Assembly: GCF_036014015.1 (NCBI RefSeq)
Contig: NZ_CP107905.1
Location: 4,588,001 to 4,652,000 of the forward strand
Direction: 5' to 3'
Length of the DNA: 64,000 bases
From: Streptomyces sp. NBC_00457
GTDB lineage: Bacteria > Actinomycetota > Actinomycetes > Streptomycetales > Streptomycetaceae
The notes below the pieces were generated by a model. That model did no database searches, was not told where the DNA came from, and saw nothing but the letters and a program-made list of their open reading frames with translations. Made by a program: the position numbers and the translations under genes. Below, in pieces: positions 17,128 through 27,001 of this stretch (positions are counted from its first letter, which is position 1; every line of letters begins with the position of its first letter).

Positions 17128-18354
17128 ATGAAGCGCGCCCGCTTGCCTCTGCTTGCCGTGCTGCCCGTATCCGTCATCTCCTTCGTGATCGCGGTCCCCT
17201 TCGTCGCCGGTGACCACCCGCTGCGTTGGGAGTCCGGTTCACTGCTGCCCGACGTCGTGCTCAACGGCGAGGACGCCGGAAAGCCGAAGGCCCCCTCGGA
17301 CGGCACCGCCGCGGGTACGTCGACCCCGGCCACGGCGGAGATCGCCAAGGTGACCAAGGAATGGAAGGAGGGCATGCCGCAGTGGGGCGTCCAGCTCTAC
17401 TGGGAGGACAACCCCGAGCACGCCCTCGACTACGTGGAGAAACAGGCGAAACTGCACTCCGACTACCTCGTCGGCCTGCACGCCAACTCCGTCAGCGTGA
17501 GCTTCCCCTTCTTCACCGGCGACCTCGACTCCACGAAGATCAGCGGGGGCGGCAAGACGCCCACCGCCGAGCGGCTCGCCCGCGTCCTGCAGATCTTCCA
17601 CGAGGCCGGGCTGCGTACGACCGTACGGCCGCTGATGGACGAGACGTCCCTCGATGTGGACAGCGGCGGCTGGCGCGGGAACATCGACCCCGCCGACCGC
17701 GACGCCTGGTTCGCCTCGTACAAGAAGTTCCTGACGCCGTACCTGAAGGCGGCGGACCGTGAGCGGGCGGCGACCTTCGTCATCGGCACCGAGCTGAACT
17801 CCATGGAGGGCGACACCCGCTGGGAGTCCCTGGTCGCCTCCGCCGAGAAGACCTTCTCCGGCGAGGTCGCCTATGACGCCAACTGGGACAACTACGTCCG
17901 CGGCCGCATCAACATGCCGGTCAGCCACCTCGGCGTCGACGCCTACTTCCCCGTGAAGGTGGCGGACACCGCTCCCGTCGAGACGCTGGTCGAGGGCTGG
18001 AACGACTGGCTGGACAAGAAGGCCACCGGCCCGCTGCCCAACATCACCATCGCCGAGGCCGGCATCGGCGCGATGAAGGGCGCCTACAAGGCGCCCGGCG
18101 ACTTCTACAACAAGCGCGCCGTCAACCCCGAGGTGCAGGCCAACTGGTACGAGGCCGTCTGCCAGGTCGTCCAGGAACGGCAGATGAGCGGCGTCTATTG
18201 GTGGTCGGTCTACTTCGACGACGACCCGAACTCCAAGCCCGACGACAAGGTCGCCTCCCGGCTCGACTTCGCCGGACGCCCCCTGACCGAGAAGGCCATC
18301 AAGTCCTGCTTCACCTCTGATTACGCAGGCCCCGGTACCGACACCGCCAGCTGA
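17128..18354 (+). CDS. GH113-like glycosidase, secreted or membrane-anchored
   Basis: 408 residues with an N-terminal signal or anchor helix (about 7-27), a Thr/Ala/Pro linker and a clan GH-A TIM barrel. GTELNSME carries the likely acid/base Glu222 and ITIAEAGIG the likely nucleophile Glu310, the arrangement of GH113 beta-mannanases. It lies between the GT2 synthase and the nucleotidyltransferase, with 15 bp to the latter, so it probably acts on the same nascent glycan. The GH-A assignment is good; GH113 specifically is likely. Confidence 0.75.
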   Translation: MKRARLPLLAVLPVSVISFVIAVPFVAGDHPLRWESGSLLPDVVLNGEDAGKPKAPSDGTAAGTSTPATAEIAKVTKEWKEGMPQWGVQLYWEDNPEHALDYVEKQAKLHSDYLVGLHANSVSVSFPFFTGDLDSTKISGGGKTPTAERLARVLQIFHEAGLRTTVRPLMDETSLDVDSGGWRGNIDPADRDAWFASYKKFLTPYLKAADRERAATFVIGTELNSMEGDTRWESLVASAEKTFSGEVAYDANWDNYVRGRINMPVSHLGVDAYFPVKVADTAPVETLVEGWNDWLDKKATGPLPNITIAEAGIGAMKGAYKAPGDFYNKRAVNPEVQANWYEAVCQVVQERQMSGVYWWSVYFDDDPNSKPDDKVASRLDFAGRPLTEKAIKSCFTSDYAGPGTDTAS

Positions 18355-18369
18355 CCGAGCGAGGCCATC

Positions 18370-19467
18370 ATGCAAGAAGCCATCATTTTGGTGGGCGGCA
18401 AGGGAACCCGCCTGCGCCCCCTGACGAACCACACCCCGAAGCCGCTGCTCAACGTCGCCGGCTCGTCCTTCATCCGGCACCAGATCGCCAAGCTGATGGA
18501 CGCGGGCGTCGAGCACGTGGTGTTCGCCACCTCGTATCTCGCCAGCCTCTTCGAGGAGGAGTTCAAGGACTTCTCCCAGGAACTGCGGATCTCCTACGCC
18601 GTCGAGAGCGTCCCGCTCGGCACGGGCGGCGCCATCCGCAACGCGGCCCGCCTGCTGCGCGGTCCGGCGGATGCCCCTGTCCTGATCCTCAACGGCGACA
18701 TCCTGTCCGGCCTCGACCTGCGGGACGTCTTGGAGCAGCACGAGGCGCGGCAAGCGGACGTGACGCTGTATCTCACCCGCGTCTCGGACCCGCGCGCCTT
18801 CGGCCTCGTACCCACCGACGCGTCCGGAAGGGTCCTGTCCTTCCTGGAGAAGCCCAAGACCCAGGAGGAGTGCGTCACCGACCAGATCAACGCCGGCTGC
18901 TATGTCTTCCGCCGGTCCGTGCTGGACGCCATCCCGGCCGACCGCGAGGTCTCGGTCGAGCAGGAGACCTTCCCGCAGCTCGTCGCCCAGGGGCGGCGCG
19001 TCTACGGCCACACCACCGACGACTACTGGCGTGACCTCGGCACACCGCTGGCCTTCGTCCACGGCTCGGCCGACCTGATCACCGGCCGGGCGACGTCTCC
19101 CCTGGTGGACCGGCCGGCCGAGGCCCTGATCCATCCCACCGCCACCGTCGACCCGACCGCCCGTATCACCGGCGGCTCAACGATCGGCCCGCACGCCGTC
19201 ATCGGCGCACACGTGGTCGTCGACCGCTCGATCATCGGCGGGAACGTCACCGTGGCCGAGGGCGCCCAGATCCACGAGTCCGTGGTGGACCACGACTCCT
19301 CGATCGGCAGCGAATCGTTCCTCCGCGAAGTCGTGGTGGGCTGCCACGCACACGTCGGCGCCCAGAACGAGCTGCCCGCCCAGCTGCGGCTGTCGTGCGG
19401 CATCCGCATTCCCGCCCAGGGGGTGCGCGTCAGCGGTACGGCTGTCGCCTGCCCGACGGTCCACTGA
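18370..19467 (+). CDS. NDP-sugar pyrophosphorylase (mannose-1-phosphate guanylyltransferase-like)
   Basis: Transfers a nucleotide to a sugar-1-phosphate to make the activated donor. The 365 residues have an N-terminal Rossmann-like domain with VGGKGTRLRPLT (about 8-19), PKPLLNV, LGTGGAIRN, NGDIL and FLEKP, then a left-handed beta-helix of hexapeptide repeats from about 255. This layout fits GDP-mannose and related pyrophosphorylases; GDP-mannose versus glucose-derived donors cannot be settled by eye. It would supply the adjacent GT2. Confidence 0.82.
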   Translation: MQEAIILVGGKGTRLRPLTNHTPKPLLNVAGSSFIRHQIAKLMDAGVEHVVFATSYLASLFEEEFKDFSQELRISYAVESVPLGTGGAIRNAARLLRGPADAPVLILNGDILSGLDLRDVLEQHEARQADVTLYLTRVSDPRAFGLVPTDASGRVLSFLEKPKTQEECVTDQINAGCYVFRRSVLDAIPADREVSVEQETFPQLVAQGRRVYGHTTDDYWRDLGTPLAFVHGSADLITGRATSPLVDRPAEALIHPTATVDPTARITGGSTIGPHAVIGAHVVVDRSIIGGNVTVAEGAQIHESVVDHDSSIGSESFLREVVVGCHAHVGAQNELPAQLRLSCGIRIPAQGVRVSGTAVACPTVH

Positions 19468-19502
19468 AGTCACCGGCCAGCCCGGAAAGTTACTGGAGAA
19501 CC

Positions 19503-21530
19503 GTGACCCGCCATCGTTCAACGGCCGCGCAGACAGAGCCTCTTCGCAAGTACCGGCCGGACATTCAGGGCCTGCGCGCCGTGGCCATCATGATGGTGGT
19601 CAGCATGCACGTCGGCATCCTCGACATCCACGGCGGCGTGGACGTCAGCTTCGTCCTCAGCGGCTTCCTCATCGGCAGCCAGCTCCTCGCCGAGATCGAC
19701 AAGACCGGCAAGGTGTCACTGACCAAGTTCTGGGCGCGTCGTATGCGCCGCCTCGCCCCCGGCATGGCCGTCGTCATCCTCGCCACGGCGGCCCTCGCGT
19801 GGGTCTACGGCAGCCCGCTCAGGTTCCGTGACTACATGGAGGACGGATTCGCCTCCGCGCTGAGCGTCATGAACTGGCGGCTCGTCGAGACGGGCACCGA
19901 CTACTTCGCCAACGACGGGACCCAGTCCCCTTACCAGCACTTCTGGTCGCTGGGCATCGAGGAGCAGTTCTACGTCGCCGCGCCGATCGTCCTGTTCGTC
20001 ACGGCCTGGCTCAGCCGCGCCCTCTTCGGCAACCGCATCCTCGTGGGACTGTTCCTCACGGCCGTGGTGGGCGGGTCACTGTATCTGTCCATCCAGCAGA
20101 CAGCCTCGAACCAGCCCCTCGCCTACTTCGGCACCCACACCCGCATCTGGGAACTCGCCTTCGGCATCCTGCTCGCCCTCGGGGCCCCGCTGCTCTCCCG
20201 TATGAACCACGGGCTGGCGGCGATCATCTCCTGGGCCGGGCTCGCCGTCGCGATCGGCACCGCGCTCCTCATCACCCCGGAAACCCCGCTGCCGGGATAC
20301 GCGGTGGCCGGCCCCGTCCTGGGCGCTTCCATGATCATCGCCGGCGGATGCGCCGCTCCCCGCCTCGGCGCGGAATGGCTGCTGAACAACCCGGTCTTCA
20401 ACTCCGTCGCCAACGTCAGCTACGGCTGGTACCTCTGGCACTGGCCGGTCCTCATCCTCTGGCCGGACATCACCGGCCACGAGCTCTCATACTCTGACCG
20501 GTTCCGCGTCGCCTCGCTGTCGCTGATCCTGGCCTACGCCATGTACTACATGGTCGAGGCCCGCTTCCGGAACAACCCGCAGCTGGTGGCCCGCCCCTGG
20601 AAGGGCATCTTCGCCGGCGGCACGGCCGTCGCGGGCACCGCCGCCGCCGCGGCCTTCGCCATGACCACGCTCCCGCTGAACCTCTCGACCACCGCCGTCG
20701 CAGCGGACGGAAAGGTCGGCTATTCCGGCCCGGATTCGGTGCGGAAGTCCGTGCTCCAGACGAAACTCTCCAACGTCGCGCAGAGCGCTCTGCCCAAGTC
20801 CCCCGACGACAAGACCCACTACGGCTGCATCGACAACACCCAGGTCACCGAATTCGTCATGCGCGACAACTGCGTCATCGGAGACCCGGAAGGAAAGACG
20901 TCGATCGTCGTCATCGGCGACTCCCACGCCTGGCAGTGGGGCGACGCCTTCCACGAGATCGGGCGGAAGCTCAACGCCAGGATCATCACCATGGCGAAGG
21001 GCGGCTGCTCCCCCGAGGTCTACTCGATCCAGAATCCCGAGCTCAACCGCAAGTACTCCGAGTGCGACAGCTGGCGGGAATCGGCCTTCGACGAACTCGA
21101 GAAGGTCAAGCCCGATGTCATCGTCGTCACCAACCGCGTCCGCCGCGAGGCGCGGGAGGCCGGCGCCGAAAAGGCCTTCCAGGTCTTCGAGGACACCGGC
21201 GCCAAGCTGGTCTACCTCACCGACAGCCCGCAGCCCGGCCGGAACGTACCGGACTGTCTCGCCACCCACACCGACGACATCTCGTCCTGCAATCCCGCAC
21301 AGGACCAGGCCATCGAGTACCCCGAGTACCGGGAGATGGAGCAGCGGGTGGCCAAGCGCCACGGTGCCGAGATCATCGACACCCTGCCCGCGTTCTGTGC
21401 GAGCGACGTGTGCCCGACGGTGATCGCCGACCAGATCGTGTACTTCGACTCCAGCCACATCACGGCCGGCTACGCGAAGTCCCTGGTCCCCTATCTCCAG
21501 CCGACGCTGAAAGAGGCCCTGGCCGGCTGA
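19503..21530 (+). CDS. OafA-type acyltransferase fused to SGNH domain
   Basis: 675 residues from GTG 19503, chosen for the GGAG five bases upstream and the start of homology at YRPDIQGLRAVA. The N-terminal half is an acyltransferase-3 domain with about ten helices, the conserved His of MMVVSMHVG and FWSLGIEEQFY. The C-terminal half is an extracytoplasmic SGNH domain with IGDSHAWQWG (Ser474) and DSSHITAGY (Asp649/His652). Such fusions O-acylate exported polysaccharides. It ends the polysaccharide set, 35 bp after the nucleotidyltransferase, converging on truA. Confidence 0.85.
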   Translation: MTRHRSTAAQTEPLRKYRPDIQGLRAVAIMMVVSMHVGILDIHGGVDVSFVLSGFLIGSQLLAEIDKTGKVSLTKFWARRMRRLAPGMAVVILATAALAWVYGSPLRFRDYMEDGFASALSVMNWRLVETGTDYFANDGTQSPYQHFWSLGIEEQFYVAAPIVLFVTAWLSRALFGNRILVGLFLTAVVGGSLYLSIQQTASNQPLAYFGTHTRIWELAFGILLALGAPLLSRMNHGLAAIISWAGLAVAIGTALLITPETPLPGYAVAGPVLGASMIIAGGCAAPRLGAEWLLNNPVFNSVANVSYGWYLWHWPVLILWPDITGHELSYSDRFRVASLSLILAYAMYYMVEARFRNNPQLVARPWKGIFAGGTAVAGTAAAAAFAMTTLPLNLSTTAVAADGKVGYSGPDSVRKSVLQTKLSNVAQSALPKSPDDKTHYGCIDNTQVTEFVMRDNCVIGDPEGKTSIVVIGDSHAWQWGDAFHEIGRKLNARIITMAKGGCSPEVYSIQNPELNRKYSECDSWRESAFDELEKVKPDVIVVTNRVRREAREAGAEKAFQVFEDTGAKLVYLTDSPQPGRNVPDCLATHTDDISSCNPAQDQAIEYPEYREMEQRVAKRHGAEIIDTLPAFCASDVCPTVIADQIVYFDSSHITAGYAKSLVPYLQPTLKEALAG

Positions 21531-21536
21531 CCCCCG

Positions 21537-22394
21537 CTAGCCGCAGCACCCCGCCGACGGCAACGTCCGCCTGTTCCGCGCCTCCTTGTTCCGCGCGGCC
21601 AGCAACTCGTCGGCGGGGTAACCGACTTCCTCCAACGTCAGCCCATGCGGCCGTACGACATGCACGGCGGAGTCACGCACACCGGCGGCAAGCACCTTCC
21701 CCGGCCAGTCCGGCCCCCGATGCCCGTCCCCCACGAACAACAGCGCCCCGATCAACGACCGCACCATGTTGTGGCAGAACGCATCCGCCCGCACGGTCGC
21801 CGTGACGATCCCGTCCTCACCCCGCACCAGGCGCAGCTCCTGCAGCGTACGAATGGTGGTCGCCCCCTCCCGCTTCTTGCAGTAGGCGGCGAAGTCATGC
21901 TCCCCCAGCAGCCCTTGAGCCGCCTCGTTCATGGCATCGACGTCGAGCGGCCAGTCATGCCACAGCACATGACTCCGCAGCAACGGATCGACGCCCCCCG
22001 GATTGTCGGTGACGCGATACGCATACCGCCGCCAGACAGCCGAGAACCGCGCGTTGAACCCGTCCGGCGCCTCCCTCAGCGCCCACACCCGCACATCCTT
22101 CGGCAACCGCCCGGCAAGCCGCTTCAGCAACTTCTCGTGATGCTCCCCCCACACCTCCCGAGGCAGATCGACATGCGCGACCTGCCCCCGCGCATGCACC
22201 CCGGCATCGGTCCGCCCGGCCACGGTCAGCTCATACGTCTCCCGGGACCGCGTGACAGTCCGCAGAGCATCCTCGATCTCCCCCTGCACGGTCCTACGCC
22301 CACCGGCCTGCTTGGCCCAGCCGGAGAACTCGGTCCCGTCGTAGGACAGATCAAGGCGCACTCGCACGAACCCGGGCGCTGCGTCATCACTCAC
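21537..22394 (-). CDS. truA: tRNA pseudouridine synthase A
   Basis: Isomerises uridines 38-40 of the tRNA anticodon arm. The product has 285 residues with the catalytic Asp at about residue 63 in GRTDAGVHA and the starting segment [14 protein letters not shown]. It is downstream of rplQ, its usual neighbour, and only 6 bp from the convergent acyltransferase. Confidence 0.95.
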   Translation of the reverse strand: MSDDAAPGFVRVRLDLSYDGTEFSGWAKQAGGRRTVQGEIEDALRTVTRSRETYELTVAGRTDAGVHARGQVAHVDLPREVWGEHHEKLLKRLAGRLPKDVRVWALREAPDGFNARFSAVWRRYAYRVTDNPGGVDPLLRSHVLWHDWPLDVDAMNEAAQGLLGEHDFAAYCKKREGATTIRTLQELRLVRGEDGIVTATVRADAFCHNMVRSLIGALLFVGDGHRGPDWPGKVLAAGVRDSAVHVVRPHGLTLEEVGYPADELLAARNKEARNRRTLPSAGCCG

Positions 22395-22421
22395 GTACAG
22401 ATCCTCTCAGCAACACAAAAA

Positions 22422-22452
22422 CGGGCCCGCCCCTTGAAAAGGAACGGACCCG
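22422..22452 (-). terminator. Imperfect hairpin after rplQ
   Basis: CGGGCCCG pairs with CGGACCCG (one mismatch) around a central ccttgaaaagg that can extend the stem. It lies between rplQ and truA next to a dispersed repeat copy. Confidence 0.5.
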
Positions 22453-22457
22453 CAATC

Positions 22458-22519
22458 GCGCCCCAAAGGGGCGCGGGGAACTGCGCGACAAGCCACGACG
22501 AAGCCGCACCCGCCAACGA
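22458..22519. repeat. Dispersed intergenic repeat, copy B
   Basis: Same element as at 13902 and 25941: hairpin CGCCCC aaa GGGGCG followed by CGGGGAACTGCGCGACAAGC and a cacccgcc-type tail. It is located just past the rplQ stop, in the same orientation as copies A and C. Confidence 0.8.
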
Positions 22520-22539
22520 AACAGCCCCCGGCAGAACGC

Positions 22540-23043
22540 TTACGCGTCCTTCGACTCCTCGGCGACAGTGTCCTCGGCCTCGTCGGCCTTGGTCACGTCA
22601 ACCTTGGTCTCAACCGCAACCTCGGCGTCCTTGGCGGCACGCTTAGTCGCAGCCTCGGCCTCACCCGTCGCCTCCTGCGCGACCGTCAGCGCTTCCACCA
22701 GCTCGATGACAGCCATGGGCGCGTTGTCGCCCCGACGGTTACCGATCTTGGTGATACGGGTGTAACCACCCGGACGGTTCTCGTACCGCGGACCGATCTC
22801 GGTGAAGAGCGTGTGCACGATGCTCTTGTCCGTGATGACCTGGAGCACCTGACGGCGGTTGTGAAGGTCGCCCTTCTTCGCCTTGGTGACCAGACGCTCG
22901 GCATACGGCCGCAGACGGCGGGCCTTCGCCTCGGTGGTGGTGATCCGACCGTGCTCGAAAAGCGCCTTCGCGAGGTTCGCGAGAAGCAGCTTCTCGTGCG
23001 CGGCACTGCCGCCCAGACGGGCACCCTTGGCGGGCTTCGGCAT
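22540..23043 (-). CDS. rplQ: 50S ribosomal protein L17
   Basis: 167 residues: a conserved core of about 117 starting [18 protein letters not shown], then an acidic and Ala-rich C-terminal extension of about 45 residues usual in actinobacteria. It lies 117 bp downstream of rpoA in the alpha operon. Confidence 0.97.
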   Translation of the reverse strand: MPKPAKGARLGGSAAHEKLLLANLAKALFEHGRITTTEAKARRLRPYAERLVTKAKKGDLHNRRQVLQVITDKSIVHTLFTEIGPRYENRPGGYTRITKIGNRRGDNAPMAVIELVEALTVAQEATGEAEAATKRAAKDAEVAVETKVDVTKADEAEDTVAEESKDA

Positions 23044-23160
23044 GATGTTTCTCCTAGGTGTCTGCCCCGGCCGTATCAGGTACCGGGGTCAGTATCCGAG
23101 CAGACGGTCGTCTGTCGGAGATCCGGGGTCCGCTGACGCGAACCCCGGAAGTGGAACCGA

Positions 23161-24183
23161 TCAGTACTGCTCGGTCTCCACAAAGCCCGCATCCGCGTCG
23201 TCGTCCGCGCCGAACGCGTCCGCCGCAGCAGTGGGGTCGAATCCGGGCGGGCTGTCCTTGAGGGCCAGGCCCATGCCGTGCAGCTTCGCCTTGACCTCGT
23301 CGATGGACTTCGCACCGAAGTTGCGAATGTCGAGGAGATCGGCCTCGGAGCGCGCGACCAGTTCACCCACGGAGTGGATGCCCTCACGCTTGAGGCAGTT
23401 GTACGACCGGACGGTGAGCTCCAGCTCCTCGATCGGCAGCGCCAGATCGGCGGCAAGGGCGGCGTCCGTGGGGGACGGGCCCATGTCGATGCCCTCGGCG
23501 TCGATGTTGAGCTCGCGCGCCAGACCGAACAGCTCGACCAGGGTCTTACCGGCCGACGCCATCGCGTCACGCGGACGCATGGCCTGCTTGGTCTCGACGT
23601 CGACGATCAGCTTGTCGAAGTCGGTGCGCTGCTCGACACGCGTGGCCTCGACCTTGTACGTGACCTTCAGCACCGGCGAGTAGATCGAGTCGACCGGAAT
23701 ACGCCCGATCTCCTGACCGACCTGCTTGTTCTGCACGGCGGAGACGTAACCACGGCCACGCTCGACCGTGAGCTCCATCTCCAGCTTGCCCTTGCCGTTG
23801 AGCGTGGCAAGGACGAGGTCGGGGTTGTGCACCTCGACACCGGCCGGGGGCGCGATGTCGGCGGCGGTGACCAGACCCGGGCCCTGCTTGCGCAGGTACA
23901 TCACGACCGGCTCGTCGTGCTCACTGCTCACGACCAGCTGCTTGATGTTGAGGATCAGGTCGGTGACGTCCTCCTTGACGCCCGGCACGGTGGTGAACTC
24001 GTGCAGGACACCGTCGATACGGATGCTGGTGACAGCGGCTCCGGGGATCGACGACAGGAGAGTCCGACGCAGGGAGTTGCCGAGGGTGTAGCCGAAGCCC
24101 GGCTCCAGCGGCTCGATCACGAACCGGGAGCGGAATTCGTCGACGACCTCTTCGGTCAACGAGGGACGCTGAGCGATCAGCAT
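23161..24183 (-). CDS. rpoA: RNA polymerase alpha subunit
   Basis: 340 residues. The N-terminal dimerisation domain has [20 protein letters not shown], and the C-terminal alpha-CTD (about 250-320) carries the helix-hairpin-helix region [20 protein letters not shown] that contacts UP elements and activators. It is the usual length for Streptomyces and sits between rpsK and rplQ. Confidence 0.97.
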   Translation of the reverse strand: MLIAQRPSLTEEVVDEFRSRFVIEPLEPGFGYTLGNSLRRTLLSSIPGAAVTSIRIDGVLHEFTTVPGVKEDVTDLILNIKQLVVSSEHDEPVVMYLRKQGPGLVTAADIAPPAGVEVHNPDLVLATLNGKGKLEMELTVERGRGYVSAVQNKQVGQEIGRIPVDSIYSPVLKVTYKVEATRVEQRTDFDKLIVDVETKQAMRPRDAMASAGKTLVELFGLARELNIDAEGIDMGPSPTDAALAADLALPIEELELTVRSYNCLKREGIHSVGELVARSEADLLDIRNFGAKSIDEVKAKLHGMGLALKDSPPGFDPTAAADAFGADDDADAGFVETEQY

Positions 24184-24307
24184 GTTGCGTTCCTTCTGTC
24201 AGGGGCGCCCGCTATTTGACGCCCTGATTTGTTACAAGGGTACGGGCGATACGACTCCGAAGAGCCATACCGCCCGAAAACCTCAAACCAAGCAGCCGTA
24301 CGTCAGG

Positions 24308-24712
24308 TCAGACGCGACGGCGCTTCGGCGGACGGCAGCCGTTGTGCGGGGTCGGGGTGACGTCCTGGATGGAGCCGACCTCGAGACCGGTCGCCTGGAG
24401 CGAACGGATGGCGGTCTCACGACCGGAACCCGGGCCCTTGACGAACACGTCGACCTTGCGCATGCCGTGCTCCTGGGCGCGGCGGGCAGCCGACTCGGCG
24501 GCCATCTGCGCGGCGAACGGCGTGGACTTCCGGGAGCCCTTGAAGCCGACGTGGCCGGCGGAGGCCCAGGAGATCACGTTGCCGGACGGGTCCGTGATGG
24601 AGACGATCGTGTTGTTGAACGTGCTCTTGATGTGCGCGTGACCGTGAGCGACGTTCTTCTTTTCCTTGCGGCGCACCTTCTTGGCAGCGCCCTGACGACC
24701 CTTGGGGGGCAT
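24308..24712 (-). CDS. rpsK: 30S ribosomal protein S11
   Basis: Platform protein of the small subunit, 134 residues. The conserved [13 protein letters not shown] and [14 protein letters not shown]-terminus are present. It lies 69 bp after rpsM on the same strand. Confidence 0.97.
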   Translation of the reverse strand: MPPKGRQGAAKKVRRKEKKNVAHGHAHIKSTFNNTIVSITDPSGNVISWASAGHVGFKGSRKSTPFAAQMAAESAARRAQEHGMRKVDVFVKGPGSGRETAIRSLQATGLEVGSIQDVTPTPHNGCRPPKRRRV

Positions 24713-24781
24713 CTATAACTCCTACGGGGAGGTGGTCGGTCCTACAGCGAAGACCGCTGATGAAGCGTTGTCCGCTGCGGA

Positions 24782-25162
24782 CTACTTCTTGCCCGGCTTC
24801 TTCTTACCGGCGATGGCGCGACGCGGGCCCTTGCGGGTACGAGCGTTCGTGCTGGTGCGCTGACCGCGGACGGGCAGGCCACGACGGTGACGGAGACCCT
24901 GGTAGCAGCCGATCTCCACCTTGCGGCGAATGTCGGCCTGGATCTCACGACGGAGGTCACCCTCGGTCTTGATGTTGTTGTCCACGTACTCGCGGATCGC
25001 GACGAGCTGCTCCTCGGAGAGGTCGCGAACACGGGTGTTCGGGTCGATGCCCGTCTCCGCCAGCGTCAGCTGCGAAAGGGTCCGGCCGATGCCGAACACG
25101 TAGGTCAGGGCGACTTCCACACGCTTTTCGCGCGGGATGTCGACACCGGAAACGCGTGCCAT
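24782..25162 (-). CDS. rpsM: 30S ribosomal protein S13
   Basis: Head protein contacting P-site tRNA, 126 residues. It starts [17 protein letters not shown] and has the [19 protein letters not shown] block and basic C-terminus (AGKKKPGKK). Its own leader of about 220 bp separates it from rpmJ. Confidence 0.97.
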   Translation of the reverse strand: MARVSGVDIPREKRVEVALTYVFGIGRTLSQLTLAETGIDPNTRVRDLSEEQLVAIREYVDNNIKTEGDLRREIQADIRRKVEIGCYQGLRHRRGLPVRGQRTSTNARTRKGPRRAIAGKKKPGKK

Positions 25163-25386
25163 TCAATGGCTCCAGTTGTCGTTCGGAGGTCTGACACGGA
25201 ACCGACTCCCAGCCGCCGGCCTCTTCACGCTGTTCAAAAGATGCAGCCAAAGATTAGGTACGAACTGGGTCCCCAGCCTCCGACCGGGGGTGTCAGGTCT
25301 GATGAGTCTCAGCCCTGGATTCCGCGTATGAACATGTACTGCTTGCGTCGCGCGAAGTTCTGCGGATGCAGAGAGTCGGTCGTGCG

Positions 25387-25500
25387 TCAGCCCTGGCGCT
25401 GCTTGTGGCGCGGGTTCTCGCAGATGACCATGACCCGACCGTGACGGCGGATCACCCTGCACTTGTCGCAGATCTTCTTGACGCTCGGCTTGACCTTCAT
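25387..25500 (-). CDS. rpmJ: 50S ribosomal protein L36
   Basis: 37-residue protein starting [14 protein letters not shown]. It is the zinc-binding form with CxxC, a third Cys (MVICENPRH) and a following His. It is located between infA and rpsM as is usual. Confidence 0.96.
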   Translation of the reverse strand: MKVKPSVKKICDKCRVIRRHGRVMVICENPRHKQRQG

Positions 25501-25558
25501 TAGGTGAGGTTCTCCGGGTCAGTGCCACCACCCCGGCGAGCCGGGGCACAGGCAAGAT

Positions 25559-25780
25559 CTACTTGTACCGGTAGACGATCCGGCCACGCGTCAGGTCGTA
25601 CGGAGACAACTCCACCACGACCCGGTCGTCAGGGAGGATACGGATGTAGTGCATTCGCATCTTGCCGCTGATATGTGCCAGGACCTGGTGGCCGTTCTGG
25701 AGCTCGACCTTGAACATGGCGTTCGGAAGAGACTCGACGACAGTGCCCTCGATCTCGATGGCACCTTGCTTCTTGGCCAC
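25559..25780 (-). CDS. infA: Translation initiation factor IF-1
   Basis: 73-residue single OB-fold protein that binds the 30S A site. The GTG start at 25780 gives [16 protein letters not shown] and the standard family length, with GAAGGGCGA just upstream. It heads the infA-rpmJ-rpsM-rpsK-rpoA-rplQ order. Confidence 0.97.
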   Translation of the reverse strand: MAKKQGAIEIEGTVVESLPNAMFKVELQNGHQVLAHISGKMRMHYIRILPDDRVVVELSPYDLTRGRIVYRYK

Positions 25781-25940
25781 GCTTCGCCCTTCGAATCGAC
25801 TACCTTGATCGACCCTGTGCGAGCGCATGCAGACATGCGGGTACACAAGAGCCGACGAGTCAGTCTACGTCAGCGCACCCGGAAAGACGAATCGAGGAAG
25901 CCTGCCCCAACACCCAGATCATTAAGCGCTCGGGACTGGA

Positions 25941-26000
25941 GCGCCCCGTAAGGGGCGCGGGGAACTGCGCGACAAGCCCCCACAAACCCGCAGCCGCCGA
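25941..26000. repeat. Dispersed intergenic repeat, copy C
   Basis: Third copy of the element at 13902 and 22458: CGCCCC gta AGGGGCG, then CGGGGAACTGCGCGACAAGC and a cgcagccgcc tail. It lies in the 250-bp map-infA gap, just past the map stop. Confidence 0.8.
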
Positions 26001-26030
26001 CGAGAGCAGAACACCCCGCCCGGACGGCGC

Positions 26031-26867
26031 TCAGCTCAACGGATCCGGCGCAGCGACGATCCCGTACTCCGCCAACTTCGCCCGACCCCCGTCGGGAGAC
26101 GTAAGCACCAGCGGCCCCTGCTCGGTCAACGCAACCGAATGCTCCCAGTGGGACGACCACGTACCGTCCGTCGTGACGACCGTCCAGTCATCCGCGAGGA
26201 CCTCGGTCTTCGGCGTACCCAGCGACACCATCGGCTCGATCGCCAGGCAGAACCCGGGCACCAGCTTCGGCCCCTTGCCCCGCCGCTTCTCGACATAGTT
26301 CAGCAGATGCGGATCCATGTGCATCTCCGTGCCGATGCCATGGCCGCCGTAGTCCTCGATGATCCCGTAGCGCCCGCCCCCGGGCTTCGGCTGGCGGCGG
26401 ATGTACGTCTCGATGGCACGGGAGACGTCGACGAGGCGATGCCCCTGCTTCATCGCGGCGATGCCCGCCCACATCGACTCCTCCGTCACCCGGGAGAGCT
26501 CGATCAGCTCCGGCGCGTGACCGGAGCCCACGAAGACGGTGTAGGCCGCGTCGCCGTGCCAGCCGTCGATGATCGCGCCGGCGTCGACGGAGATGATGTC
26601 GCCGTCCTTGAGCACGACCTCGTCGGACGGGATGCCGTGGACCACGACCTCGTTCACGGATGTGCAGATGGTGGCCGGGAAGCCGCCGTACCCGAGGAAG
26701 TTCGACTTCGCCCCGTGCTCCGCGAGCACCTTCCGCGCGACCTCGTCCAGGTCCTTGGTGGAAGCACCCGGCACGGCCGCCTCCCGCGTCGCCGCGTGAA
26801 TGGCGGCAACGACCAGCCCCGCCTCACGCATCTTGGCGATCTGCTCAGGGGACTTGATCTGCACCAT
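26031..26867 (-). CDS. map: Type I methionine aminopeptidase
   Basis: Removes the initiator Met from nascent proteins with a dinuclear metal centre. The 278 residues start MVQIKSPEQIAKMREAG (ATG 26867, with AAAGG upstream). Metal ligands are visible in DAGAIIDGWHGDAA, GHGIGTEMH and the late Glu residues. It is separated from adk by a perfect hairpin. Confidence 0.95.
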   Translation of the reverse strand: MVQIKSPEQIAKMREAGLVVAAIHAATREAAVPGASTKDLDEVARKVLAEHGAKSNFLGYGGFPATICTSVNEVVVHGIPSDEVVLKDGDIISVDAGAIIDGWHGDAAYTVFVGSGHAPELIELSRVTEESMWAGIAAMKQGHRLVDVSRAIETYIRRQPKPGGGRYGIIEDYGGHGIGTEMHMDPHLLNYVEKRRGKGPKLVPGFCLAIEPMVSLGTPKTEVLADDWTVVTTDGTWSSHWEHSVALTEQGPLVLTSPDGGRAKLAEYGIVAAPDPLS

Positions 26868-26950
26868 GGCGGCGGTGGCCTTTCTGCAACGGGGAGAAAT
26901 GGGGCTGCTTCCACAACCATACGTGCGCGGCATGCGTCCGCTCTCACGCA

Positions 26951-26985
26951 GTAGCCGCGGTCCCCCGACGGGGAACCGCGGCTAC
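26951..26985 (-). terminator. Terminator between adk and map
   Basis: A perfect 11-bp arm pair (GTAGCCGCGGT with its complement) is extended by a C-run/G-run inner stem and a short loop. It starts 16 bp past the adk stop, so map may be transcribed separately. Confidence 0.7.
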
Positions 26986-27001
26986 GACAACGTACGAACG
27001 A

